A DNA stretch of 64,000 nt from an uncultured Clostridium sp. (lineage in GTDB: Bacteria > Bacillota > Clostridia > Lachnospirales > Lachnospiraceae), in contig CABVBU010000012.1 of the NCBI GenBank assembly GCA_902496665.1, forward strand, positions 3,705 to 67,704, given 5' to 3'. Both the position numbers and the translations under genes were made by a program. Shown here piece after piece: positions 7,180 to 15,429 of this stretch. The notes under the pieces were generated by a model. It saw only the letters and a list, made by a program, of their open reading frames with translations. It was not told where the DNA came from and searched no databases. Position 1 is the first letter of the stretch; every line of letters begins with the position of its first letter.

Positions 7180-8916
7180 TTACATCATCTTATCCACCAT
7201 GCCCATCAGCTCATCACCGACAGCTTTGGACTTCGCCTCAGCGTCATCCAGGGAGGTTCCCTTAACGCCATAGTAGAATTTGATCTTCGGCTCAGTACCG
7301 GACGGACGGATGCAGAGCCATGCGCCGTCGTTCATATCGTAGTAGAGAACGTTGGACTCCGGAAGACCTGTCTCCTTTACTTCGCCTGTTGCGATATCTG
7401 TGATCGTGTTCTTCTTATAGTCACGGACAGAAGTTACCTCGTAGCCGCCAAGCGCCTTCGGCGGATTTTTGCGGAAGTTCTCCATGATCTCCTGGATCTT
7501 CGCAAGTCCCTCAATGCCCTTTAAGCCGATGGATTTTACGGTATCCTTGTAGTAACCGTACTTCTCATATATGGCAACCATCGCATCCCATAAGGTCATT
7601 CCTTTTTCCTTATAGTAAGCAGCAGCCTCACAGAGAGCAGCAGTCGCGGAGATCGCGTCCTTATCACGGGCATATGTACCGATCAGGCAGCCGTAGCTCT
7701 CCTCCATGCCGAACATGTAGGTTCCCTTGCCTGTGGTTTCTTCTTTTAAGATCTGCTGACCGATATATTTGAATCCTGTCAGAACCTCGACGAGCTTGCA
7801 GCCGTAGTGTTTCGCGACGGCATCAACCAGGTTTGTGGTAACGATGGATTTTACGACTTCGCCGTCTGCCGGGATCTTTCCTGCTGCCTGCTTCTGGCTC
7901 AGTACATAGTCACATAACAGGGAGCCGGACATGTTTCCGGTCAGCGGGATATATTCGCCGGACTTTGTATCTTTTACATAAACGCCGAGACGGTCAGCAT
8001 CCGGGTCTGTGGCGAGAACAAGGTCCGCGTTCTTCTCCTTCGCAAGCTTTAAGCCAAGCTCAAATGCCTCAGCAGCTTCCGGGTTCGGGTAGCTGACGGT
8101 TGGGAAATCTCCGTTCGGAAGTTCCTGCTCTGGAACCACATAGACATTCTCGAAACCGATCTCCTTCATCACGCGGCGTGCCGGGATATTTCCGGTTCCG
8201 TGGAGTGGAGTGTAGACGATCGTGATGTCTTTCTGCATACGGTTGATTGCTTCCTGATTTACGACCTGGGCTTTCACCTGGGCGATATATCTGTCATCGA
8301 TCTCTTTTCCGATGACCTGGAATTTTCCGCTCTTTAATGCCTCTTCCTCCGTCGTTGTCTTAACGGTAGAGAGATCTTCGATTGCAAGAACTTCGGCTGT
8401 CACACCTTTGTCGTGCGGCGGTGTAAACTGTGCGCCGTCCTCCCAGTATACCTTGTATCCATTGTATTCCGGCGGGTTATGGCTCGCGGTGATGTTGATA
8501 CCGGCGATGCAGCCTAATTCACGGACTGCGAAGGACAGCTCCGGTGTCGGGCGCAGGGATTCAAATTTATACGCCTTGATGCCGTTTGCTGCAAGTGTCA
8601 TTGCCGCCTCCATGGCAAATTCCGGGGACATATGGCGGGAATCGAAAGCGATCGCAACACCTTTGTCGGCTCCACCCTGTTTGATAATATAGTTCGCAAG
8701 TCCCTGGGTCGCGCGGCGGACTGTATAGATATTCATACGGTTGATTCCGGCTCCAATGATTCCGCGAAGTCCCGCAGTACCAAATTCCAGATCCATATAG
8801 AAACGTTCCTTGATTTCGTTTTCATCGTTCGCAATTGCCCGAAGCTCTTCTTTCGTCTTATCGTCAAAGTACGGATTGGCAAGCCATTCCTGGTAGATCT
8901 TCATGTAATCCTTCAT
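7180..8916 (-). CDS. pgcA: Phosphoglucomutase/phosphomannomutase (alpha-D-phosphohexomutase)
   Basis: A 578-aa cytosolic enzyme interconverting glucose-1-P and glucose-6-P (or mannose phosphates), feeding cell-envelope sugar nucleotides and glycogen. Seen: catalytic phosphoserine loop TASHNP (S145), metal loop DPDADR (D304, D306, D308), sugar-specificity loop GMEESYG, and phosphate loop RPSGTEPKIKFY near the C-terminus. Length agrees with Gram-positive PgcA (about 575-580 aa). The start is taken at ATG 8916 because GAGGGGTG lies eight bases upstream; an in-frame ATG at 8937 has no such site. Monocistronic, converging with lysR and divergent from the CoA-transferase gene. Confidence 0.95.
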   Translation of the reverse strand: MKDYMKIYQEWLANPYFDDKTKEELRAIANDENEIKERFYMDLEFGTAGLRGIIGAGINRMNIYTVRRATQGLANYIIKQGGADKGVAIAFDSRHMSPEFAMEAAMTLAANGIKAYKFESLRPTPELSFAVRELGCIAGINITASHNPPEYNGYKVYWEDGAQFTPPHDKGVTAEVLAIEDLSTVKTTTEEEALKSGKFQVIGKEIDDRYIAQVKAQVVNQEAINRMQKDITIVYTPLHGTGNIPARRVMKEIGFENVYVVPEQELPNGDFPTVSYPNPEAAEAFELGLKLAKEKNADLVLATDPDADRLGVYVKDTKSGEYIPLTGNMSGSLLCDYVLSQKQAAGKIPADGEVVKSIVTTNLVDAVAKHYGCKLVEVLTGFKYIGQQILKEETTGKGTYMFGMEESYGCLIGTYARDKDAISATAALCEAAAYYKEKGMTLWDAMVAIYEKYGYYKDTVKSIGLKGIEGLAKIQEIMENFRKNPPKALGGYEVTSVRDYKKNTITDIATGEVKETGLPESNVLYYDMNDGAWLCIRPSGTEPKIKFYYGVKGTSLDDAEAKSKAVGDELMGMVDKMM

Positions 8917-9049
8917 GTTTTGACACCCCTCATGCATTATTTTTCCGGGGCGGAAAATATAATTCCAGCCACCTGTAAGATAGGTTCATTATATTACATT
9001 TCTAATGAAAAATAAAGTTATTTCCATATCCCGGTTCCTGATAATCTTC

Positions 9050-9078
9050 TTGTTTTAACCTCAAAAACCTTTTATAAT
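9050..9078 (+). promoter_or_regulatory. Probable promoter of the CoA-transferase gene
   Basis: TTGTTT (9050-9055), 17 bp and TATAAT (9073-9078). The -35 is weak. A second TATAAT at 9118-9123 is too close to the start codon to be used. Confidence 0.4.
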
Positions 9079-9137
9079 GAACCTGTGTGGTGCAATTCAT
9101 ATTTCGTAAAAAAATATTATAATGAGTGAGGATTCAT

Positions 9138-10460
9138 ATGGAAAATTACAAGAGTAAGATCGTAACTGCGGAGGCTGCCGTTGCGGCAGCCGTAAAAGAC
9201 GGCGACTGGGTCGATTATGGATTCGGCGGCGGATTCCCGGAACTTCTTGATAAGGCACTTGCTGCAAGAAAAGGTCATTTAAAGGACATTAAGATCCGCG
9301 GCGGTCTCGTGATCCGTCCGCGCATCGAGGTCGTTGAGGCTGACCCGGAACAGGAAAGCTTCTCCTACTACAGCTGGCATATCGGTGACTACGAACGGAA
9401 ACTCCAGACCCGCGGCCTTGTAAAATTCATGCCGGTGGTCCTTCGTCTTCTCCCGACACTCTACCGCCAGCGCTATATCCAAACAGACGTTGCTTTCGTT
9501 CCGGTATCCGCTCCGGATGAGAACGGCTACTGCGGTCTCGGTATCTCAAACTTCGCATGGAGAACCATGTTTGAGAGCGCCAGAACCGTGATCTTTGAGA
9601 TCAACGAACATTACCCGAAGCTTCAGGGCGTGGACGGTTCCCACCGGGTCCATCTTTCCGAGGCTGACTACATTGTTGAAGGCGAACACGAACCACTTCC
9701 GGTACGTTCCTACAAGGCACCGTCCGAAACTGATATCGCCATTGCAAAGCTCGTCGTAAATGAGATCCCGGATGGCGCGGTTCTCTCTCTCGGCGTCGGA
9801 GGCGTTCCGTTCACCGTCGCGAACATGTTGGCAGAATCGGATCTTAAGGATCTCGGCTGCCATACCGGTACCATCAGTGATGCCTATTTAAATCTCTGGA
9901 AAGCCGGAAAACTCACAAATGCAAGAAAAGAATTTGATGCCGGTCTCTCCACCTGGAACCTTGCGATGGGCTCCCAGGAGTTCTATGACTGGATCGCGGA
10001 AAATCCGAAGCTTTTCCACCCGGCTGATCTCGACTATGTCCATGACCCGCAGCGCATCGGAACCATGAAGAACGTTATCAGCATCAACGGCGGCGTGCAG
10101 CTTGACCTTATGGGCCAGGAGAATGCAGAGTCCGCAGGAACCCGCCAGCTCTCCGGCATCGGCGGTCAGATGGACTTCCTTGAGGGCGCCTACCGCTCTG
10201 TCGGAGGAAAAGGATACATCTGCATCAACTCCGCGAGAAAGGCAAAGGACGGCACCTTAAAGTCCAATATCGTTCCGTTTATCCCGGGCGGCTCCACCGT
10301 GTCCGCACCGCGTACCATGATCCAGAGCGTTGCGACCGAGTACGGTATCGCGAACCTCTCCGGAAAGACCTTAAGAGAGCGCGCCGAGGCCATGATCTCC
10401 ATCGCGCACCCGGATTTTAGGGATGAGCTGGAGCAGTATGCGAAAGAGGCGTTTCACTAA
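9138..10460 (+). CDS. Butyryl-CoA:acetate CoA-transferase-like protein lacking the usual active-site Glu
   Basis: A 440-aa class I CoA-transferase homologue, close over its length to clostridial butyryl-CoA:acetate and 4-hydroxybutyrate CoA-transferases. Seen: GDWVDYGFGGG near the N-terminus, SVGVGG-type loop LSLGVGGVPFTVANML (217-232), AESAGTRQLSGIGGQMDF (330s-340s) and SIAHPDFRDEL at the C-terminus. In the characterised enzymes the catalytic Glu sits in DLG-x-HTEM; here the segment reads DLGCHTGTISDAY, with Gly244 in place of Glu. Everything else is intact, so it is either a paralogue using another residue, a CoA-binding/hydrolase variant, or inactive. Start at ATG 9138 with a GAGTGAGG site; a GTG at 9126 is also possible. 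Single gene with its own terminator. Confidence 0.85.
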   Translation: MENYKSKIVTAEAAVAAAVKDGDWVDYGFGGGFPELLDKALAARKGHLKDIKIRGGLVIRPRIEVVEADPEQESFSYYSWHIGDYERKLQTRGLVKFMPVVLRLLPTLYRQRYIQTDVAFVPVSAPDENGYCGLGISNFAWRTMFESARTVIFEINEHYPKLQGVDGSHRVHLSEADYIVEGEHEPLPVRSYKAPSETDIAIAKLVVNEIPDGAVLSLGVGGVPFTVANMLAESDLKDLGCHTGTISDAYLNLWKAGKLTNARKEFDAGLSTWNLAMGSQEFYDWIAENPKLFHPADLDYVHDPQRIGTMKNVISINGGVQLDLMGQENAESAGTRQLSGIGGQMDFLEGAYRSVGGKGYICINSARKAKDGTLKSNIVPFIPGGSTVSAPRTMIQSVATEYGIANLSGKTLRERAEAMISIAHPDFRDELEQYAKEAFH

Positions 10461-10490
10461 AAAATAAAAAGTTCCATATTGAAAAAATCT

Positions 10491-10540
10491 GCGGCAGAAT
10501 CCGATGATATTCCACTCACCGGATTTCTGCCGCAAATTTT
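10491..10540 (+). terminator. Terminator after the CoA-transferase gene
   Basis: GCGGCAGAATCCG pairs with CGGATTTCTGCCGC (10520-10533) and is followed by AAATTTTAT. The converging YkvI-type gene could use it in part. Confidence 0.75.
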
Positions 10541-10627
10541 ATCTCATCCATATAAGACTCCTGCCTCATTGACAGGGATCTACCTGATCCATCACAGACG
10601 TTTTTTCTGTACATGTATTTTTTCTAT

Positions 10628-11806
10628 TTATTTCGTATCAAATCTCGTAACCGCCATATGCACCAGATACGGGATCAGGATCACCGGAATTGCGAGGTAC
10701 GCGAGGACACTGTACGCGCGCTGGATCAGGGTCAGGAGACCAAACTGGGCGATGGCAAAATCTACAACGCAGCAGATCAGGGCTGCGATGATCTCGTGGC
10801 GTGAGATCTTTCTCTCAGGCATTTCGCCTGCGTTTTTCACGGATTCTCCGGCCAAAACAGTTTTCTTTCTGTCAGCACATCCGGCTTCGATTCCGCTGCA
10901 GATTCTCCTCACCATCGCAGCCACCATATTGACCGCCGTGGAGACTGCCCCGAGAATAATAAGGATCGAGATCAGCGGTGTCATAAATGCCTTTCCGACA
11001 CCATTTTGAACCATAAATAAAGTCGGAACGCTCTGGTTTTTCATCTCCGGGTTTTGGCAGACCGTCATGATCCCCAGAACTACCATGGTCATCATCAGCG
11101 TGTTTACCACAAATCCGATCCCCATGCTCTTTACCGCATCACCCGGCTTCTCAAAGGACTTCGCGTGCTGAACAAAGACGGCCACATTCGCCAACTGGAA
11201 GGTTCCATAGAGGAATGCGGAGTACAGGGCTTTCCCGAAAGGAACCGGCTCCGCCTGCATTGCGGCTGCGGTCTCTTTGATCGCGCCGAAGCCTGCCGCA
11301 ATGTTCGGAATATACACGATCAGAAGTCCCGCGATGATGCAGACGGAAAGCACCGATGCCACTTTCCGGACAAGATCCGTTCCGAAGATCGCCACGATAA
11401 AAATAAACACACCGATCACAAACGTGCAGAGCAAATACGGAAGTCCCGTGAGGGCAGACAGCGTCGCACCGCCTGTCGCAAAAGCAACCGCCGGGGCCAC
11501 ACACATCACACAGAGATACAGGATCTCAAACAGGTTGGAAAAGACCGGTGAAAACTTTCCGTAAAACGCGTTATTGTAGGACCGGTAATCGTACACCTCA
11601 TGTTTTCTCGCAAACCGCAGGCAGTAGGCAAAAAACACTGTATTATAGAGCATCGCGGCCGCCGGCATGATCAGGCACCAGATCCCATAACGCACATAGT
11701 AACTGTAGATCTGCGCGCCGGAGGCAAAACCGCCGCCGAAATGGGTCGTAAACCACACAAACGCAACCCCTAAGATCATGGAACCGGCTTTATTTTTCTG
11801 TGTCAT
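10628..11806 (-). CDS. YkvI-type membrane transporter (LeuT-fold)
   Basis: A 392-aa integral membrane protein with about 10-11 hydrophobic helices. It starts GSMILGVAFVWFTTHFGGGF, the signature of the YkvI family of APC/LeuT-like permeases (the unwound GGGFASG in helix 1). Substrate is unknown; relatives are thought to move amino acids or other small organic solutes with Na+ or H+. Its start lies inside the end of the alcohol dehydrogenase gene (17-bp overlap), so the two are translationally coupled and probably share a pathway. A polar cytoplasmic loop (about 300-330) carries several Lys/Arg residues. Confidence 0.8.
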   Translation of the reverse strand: MTQKNKAGSMILGVAFVWFTTHFGGGFASGAQIYSYYVRYGIWCLIMPAAAMLYNTVFFAYCLRFARKHEVYDYRSYNNAFYGKFSPVFSNLFEILYLCVMCVAPAVAFATGGATLSALTGLPYLLCTFVIGVFIFIVAIFGTDLVRKVASVLSVCIIAGLLIVYIPNIAAGFGAIKETAAAMQAEPVPFGKALYSAFLYGTFQLANVAVFVQHAKSFEKPGDAVKSMGIGFVVNTLMMTMVVLGIMTVCQNPEMKNQSVPTLFMVQNGVGKAFMTPLISILIILGAVSTAVNMVAAMVRRICSGIEAGCADRKKTVLAGESVKNAGEMPERKISRHEIIAALICCVVDFAIAQFGLLTLIQRAYSVLAYLAIPVILIPYLVHMAVTRFDTK

Positions 11807-12905
11807 AGGCGTCCTTTCCTGCCCGTTCCTTTAATCGGTCCATGGCATCTCTCAGCATTTCTTTTGTCACCCTGTAGGGATAATGGGCAACATCGGACAT
11901 CTCCGGGATCCGGTTTATGCTCTCCTCCCACTCGTCCTCTGTGATCTCGATCTCCTTTAGGGATACTGGAAGTCCGATTTCACGGTTCAGCTTATAGATC
12001 TTCTCAAACTCCTCTTCCTGTCCGTCCACAAGCAGTGCAAGGAGAACCCCAAAGCCAACGACCTCCCCGTGAAGATGGCGTTTCTCGATCACCGGATAAG
12101 ATGTCAGCGCGTAGAAGACCGCATGGGCAAGTCCGCTGTTGTAATCCGGGGTGCAGTCCTTCGTTAAAAAGATGGACGCGATTCCCGTGGTGACAACGAT
12201 GGCGAGGACCACCTGCTCCACATCGTAGGTGCAGAGCCCTTTCTGATGATCCGCATACGCCTTTACACCATACTCAAGAAGCGGCTGCAGACACATCTCA
12301 CTGACCGCGACGCCTACCGCTGTGAAGTGCTCCAGACGCTCATCCCTGGATGAGATCTTCGCCTCATAATATTTTGCGTAAGTATCGCCAATTCCAGCCC
12401 ACATGTATCTCGCCGGAGCTTTTGCGATGATCTCCGTGTCGATGAAGGCGTGCATCGCCGGGCGGATAAAGAAGTGCGGTTTTAAGAATGTCCCGTCATC
12501 GTTGTACATGATGGAGACGGAGGTCGTCGCGGCGCAGTTGGAGGCGATGGTCGGGAATGTGAATACCGGCTTATCGTCCGTGATGCAGAGGCACTTTACG
12601 GTATCCAGCGCTTTTCCGCCGCCGACACCAAAGACCATGTCTGCCTCGTGATAGACCGGCAGCGCCCGGAGCGCCTCCACAGTCTTGTAGGTACAGTCCT
12701 CCCCGAACAGTTCTTTTCCGATGATCGTGAGGTTCGTCTTATCCACAGCCGCCTTGATCTTATCATAGGCCGCCTCCAGGGCCAGCTTTCCGCCAATCAC
12801 CAGGACCGTCTTCCCGTAGGATTCGCAGACCGGACCGATCTTATCATAGATGGCATTTCCGATGGAATAGCTCGGAAGATGTACTTCGTAATTTTCAAGT
12901 TTCAT
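11790..12905 (-). CDS. Iron-containing alcohol dehydrogenase family (GldA-like)
   Basis: A 371-aa group III alcohol/polyol dehydrogenase, NAD(P)-dependent with a divalent metal. Seen: nucleotide-binding GVGGGKALDTVK (about 93-104), FPTIASNCAATTS (about 117-129), metal ligands in GIGDTYAKYYEA (Asp), SGLAHAVFYAL (His) and HLHGEVVGFG (His). Length and motifs fit glycerol dehydrogenase-like proteins, though glycerol is not proven as substrate. First gene of a two-gene operon with the YkvI-type transporter, transcribed from about 13035 through a structured leader (12965-13019). A good AGAAGGAG site precedes ATG 12905. Confidence 0.88.
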   Translation of the reverse strand: MKLENYEVHLPSYSIGNAIYDKIGPVCESYGKTVLVIGGKLALEAAYDKIKAAVDKTNLTIIGKELFGEDCTYKTVEALRALPVYHEADMVFGVGGGKALDTVKCLCITDDKPVFTFPTIASNCAATTSVSIMYNDDGTFLKPHFFIRPAMHAFIDTEIIAKAPARYMWAGIGDTYAKYYEAKISSRDERLEHFTAVGVAVSEMCLQPLLEYGVKAYADHQKGLCTYDVEQVVLAIVVTTGIASIFLTKDCTPDYNSGLAHAVFYALTSYPVIEKRHLHGEVVGFGVLLALLVDGQEEEFEKIYKLNREIGLPVSLKEIEITEDEWEESINRIPEMSDVAHYPYRVTKEMLRDAMDRLKERAGKDAYDTEK

Positions 12906-12964
12906 GTGTGTTCTCCTTCTTTATAGAAAATTCCCGCGATGTGACCGGAATTTCTACATTTCAA

Positions 12965-13019
12965 TACCGTGGATGTCCGAACGATTCTGATTCGACCGCT
13001 CCATCGCTATACCACGGTA
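12965..13019 (-). promoter_or_regulatory. Structured 5' leader of the ADH/transporter operon
   Basis: The outer helix is TACCGTGG/CCACGGTA (12965-12972 with 13012-13019), perfect over 8 bp. Inside it, GTC(C)GAA (12975-12981) pairs with TTCGAC (12991-12996). It lies between a -10 hexamer TATACT (13046-13041, minus strand) and the ribosome binding site about 55 bases further. No known riboswitch consensus was recognised; a protein-binding or regulatory leader is the inference. Confidence 0.45.
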
Positions 13020-13040
13020 AAACTTCAAGTTAATAGAGTT

Positions 13041-13046
13041 AGTATA
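13041..13046 (-). promoter_or_regulatory. -10 element for the ADH/transporter operon
   Basis: TATACT read on the minus strand, preceded by TGC (TGCTATACT), an extended -10. No clear -35 at the expected distance. Confidence 0.45.
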
Positions 13047-13197
13047 GCATAAATCATAAAAAATGGGGATCTTTTTTTCTTTTTTCAGGGCCATTCCACA
13101 TATTTTTTCAGGAAATAACTCCCGCATTCTTCATGTATAAACTGCCTTGTTTCCGTAAATCATTTTTCTATGAAAATAATTTGCGGAGGTTCTTGTC

Positions 13198-13974
13198 ATG
13201 GCAGGATATAAGGTTGAGATCTGCGGGGTGAATACTTCTAAGCTCCCGCTTCTGACGAATGAGGAAAAAACCGACCTTTTCAGACGGATCCAGAATGGAG
13301 ATACGGACGCAAGAGAAACATATATTAAGGGGAATCTGAGGCTTGTTCTGAGTGTGATCCAGAGGTTTTCGGGGAGCAGTGAGAATCTGGATGATCTGTT
13401 TCAGATCGGATGTATCGGTCTGATCAAGGCCATCGATAATTTTGATCTGTCGCAGAATGTGAAATTTTCAACTTATGCGGTGCCGATGATCCTGGGGGAG
13501 GTGCGGCGGTATCTGAGGGATAATAATTCGATCCGGGTGAGCAGGTCGCTCAGGGACACGGCTTATAAGGCGCTTTCGGCCAGGGAGATGCTTACGAAGA
13601 GGAATTTGCGGGAACCTACGATCATGGAGATTGCGGATGAGGTGGGGATCTCCAAAGAAGAAATTACCTACGCGATGGATGCGATCCAGAGTCCGGTGAG
13701 TCTATATGAGCCGGTTTATACGGACGGTGGGGATCCACTTTGTGTGATGGATCAGATCAGTGATAAGAAGAACCGGGAGGAGAATTGGGTGGAGCAGCTT
13801 TCGCTCAGTGAGGCGATGAAGAGGCTGCCCGCCAGGGAGAAGAGGATTATTGATATGAGGTTTTTTGAGGGAAAGACGCAGACAGAGGTTGCTGGTGAAG
13901 TCGGGATTAGTCAGGCACAGGTGTCCCGTCTGGAAAAAAATGCCTTAAAGGCAATGAAAAGTTATTTAGATTAA
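13198..13974 (+). CDS. sigG: Forespore sporulation sigma factor SigG
   Basis: A 258-aa sigma-70 family factor of the SigF/SigG group. The N-terminus KVEICGVNTSKLPLL is diagnostic of SigG. Regions 2 (LDDLFQIGCIGLIKAIDNFD, FSTYAVPMILGE), 3 (REPTIMEIADEVGISKEEI) and 4 (RIIDMRFFEGKTQTEVAGEV, with the HTH ISQAQVSRLEKNAL) are complete. SigG drives late forespore genes (SASPs, germination) after engulfment. In most clostridia and bacilli it lies directly behind spoIIGA-sigE; neither gene adjoins it here. Ribosome binding site GCGGAGG. Upstream there is a GTATA (13135-13139), but no properly spaced -10 for SigF/SigG that I would defend. Confidence 0.96.
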   Translation: MAGYKVEICGVNTSKLPLLTNEEKTDLFRRIQNGDTDARETYIKGNLRLVLSVIQRFSGSSENLDDLFQIGCIGLIKAIDNFDLSQNVKFSTYAVPMILGEVRRYLRDNNSIRVSRSLRDTAYKALSAREMLTKRNLREPTIMEIADEVGISKEEITYAMDAIQSPVSLYEPVYTDGGDPLCVMDQISDKKNREENWVEQLSLSEAMKRLPAREKRIIDMRFFEGKTQTEVAGEVGISQAQVSRLEKNALKAMKSYLD

Positions 13975-13987
13975 AAATCATTGGAAA

Positions 13988-14018
13988 GAGCCAGAGACTT
14001 ATATCCCTGGCTCTGAGT
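13988..14018 (+). terminator. Terminator-like hairpin after sigG
   Basis: GAGCCAG (13988-13994) pairs with CTGGCTC (14007-14013), followed by TGAGTTT. The T-run is short. Confidence 0.55.
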
Positions 14019-14051
14019 TTACTCTGGTTAACTTAAAAGATTTTCATATAA

Positions 14052-15404
14052 TTATTTCGCTGTCTCCCCATATCTGGTCAGCAGTTCCATATAGAAGTCG
14101 ATGCTGTCCGCCAGTTCTTCCACTCCGATGAACTCGTTCGCTGCATGAACATGGTGGTCTTCTCTCGCGTAGATCGTTGAGAAGCGGTATACGCGGTCGC
14201 TGAGATCATAGACGAATCTCGCGTCTGTTCCGCCGAGCATCATCTCCGGACACGGGATCACATCGCCATAGATCTTACCGCTGATCTCAACGAGAAGATC
14301 TTTGATGGCTCCGTCGTACAGGGATGTCGGGGACGCGTTGCTGCCTTTGAGAACGCGCACTTCCACCTCATCCGGTACGATGTCTTCCAGGTGTTTCTTT
14401 ACGCTCTCAACGGTATCTCCCGTGAGGATACGGCTGTTTACAACTGCTGTGACCTTTGCCGGAAGAATGTTCGCCTGAGCGGATCCTGAGAGCATGGTCG
14501 GAACGACGGTGGTGTGGAACATCGCGTCGAGGGCCGGATCTTTCTTGAAGTACGGAACGAGTTTTTCCAGGTTCTCATCCGGTTTCTCAAGCAGCTTTGC
14601 CAGCTCCGGATTTTCCTTCGCCATATACGGCGCAAGGACTTCGAAGCGGCGTCGGATCGTATCCGTCACACGGTACGGCATCGGGTTCTCCTGGATCGCG
14701 ATCAGTGCCTTTGCGATCATGGTCGTCGCGAAGTTCTCGCCCGGGCGGCTGGAATGTCCGCCTTTTGCGGTATAGGAGAGTTCGAAGTCCACATATCCTT
14801 TTTCGCAGAGACCGATGGTGCAGAGTCCCTTATCGTCGATTCCGTAATCGCTTCCCGGGCGGACTCCGCCGCCTTCATCAAAGACGGCGCCGAAGCGGAT
14901 GCCGGTTCCTCGGAGTGTCTCCGCCGGGATCTTTCCGCCTGCGACCTCCTCCATATATCCGTAGGAAAGGTAAAGGTCATAGTCCGGCTCGTAGCCTTTT
15001 TCCAGAAGTGCCTCAACGGCTTCCAGCTGTCCGATCAGGTTGCTCTTGCAGTCACTGGATCCGCGGCCCCAGATCTTTCCGTCCGCGATAGTTCCGGAGT
15101 ATGGCGGATATGTCCACTTTTCAAGGTCGCCTTCCGGGACAACGTCCTGATGCGCCATTAAGAGAAGCGGCGCGGCACCGGATTTTCCGGTTCCTTTCCA
15201 GTGATAGAGAAGTCCCGCCTGTCCTGTATGTTCCAGGGTCAGGTGTTTATGTACTAACGGGTATGTTTCCTTTAAATACTCATGGAACGCGTCAAATTTT
15301 GTGTAGTCGGTCAGTGAATTGTCCGCGTTTGATACGGTTGCGAAGCGGACCGCGCCCGCGAGGTGTTCCGCGCTGATCTGCGGATCGATGGTATGTTTTC
15401 CCAT
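14052..15404 (-). CDS. M20/M25/M40 family metallopeptidase (carboxypeptidase S-like)
   Basis: A 450-aa di-zinc peptidase or N-acyl-amino-acid hydrolase. Seen: LLLMAHQDVVPEGDLEKW (metal His and Asp), GRGSSDCKSNLIG (bridging Asp), GYMEEVAGGKIPAETL (catalytic and metal Glu), FDEGGGVRPG, GGHSSRPG (dimerisation-domain His), and REDHHVHAANEFIG (last metal His). The pattern is closest to CPS1/PM20D1-type enzymes rather than DapE. No signal peptide, so it acts on imported peptides. It follows the fused thioesterase gene by 25 bases on the same strand, so the pair is probably an operon. Confidence 0.9.
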   Translation of the reverse strand: MGKHTIDPQISAEHLAGAVRFATVSNADNSLTDYTKFDAFHEYLKETYPLVHKHLTLEHTGQAGLLYHWKGTGKSGAAPLLLMAHQDVVPEGDLEKWTYPPYSGTIADGKIWGRGSSDCKSNLIGQLEAVEALLEKGYEPDYDLYLSYGYMEEVAGGKIPAETLRGTGIRFGAVFDEGGGVRPGSDYGIDDKGLCTIGLCEKGYVDFELSYTAKGGHSSRPGENFATTMIAKALIAIQENPMPYRVTDTIRRRFEVLAPYMAKENPELAKLLEKPDENLEKLVPYFKKDPALDAMFHTTVVPTMLSGSAQANILPAKVTAVVNSRILTGDTVESVKKHLEDIVPDEVEVRVLKGSNASPTSLYDGAIKDLLVEISGKIYGDVIPCPEMMLGGTDARFVYDLSDRVYRFSTIYAREDHHVHAANEFIGVEELADSIDFYMELLTRYGETAK

Positions 15405-15429
15405 GTGTCTTCTCTCCTTTGCTGTCGAA

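Noticed and set aside
13135..13180. SigF/SigG-type promoter ahead of sigG (GTATA ... CATTTTTCTA)
   Set aside because: The spacing between the two parts is about 21 bases, too long for this sigma class.
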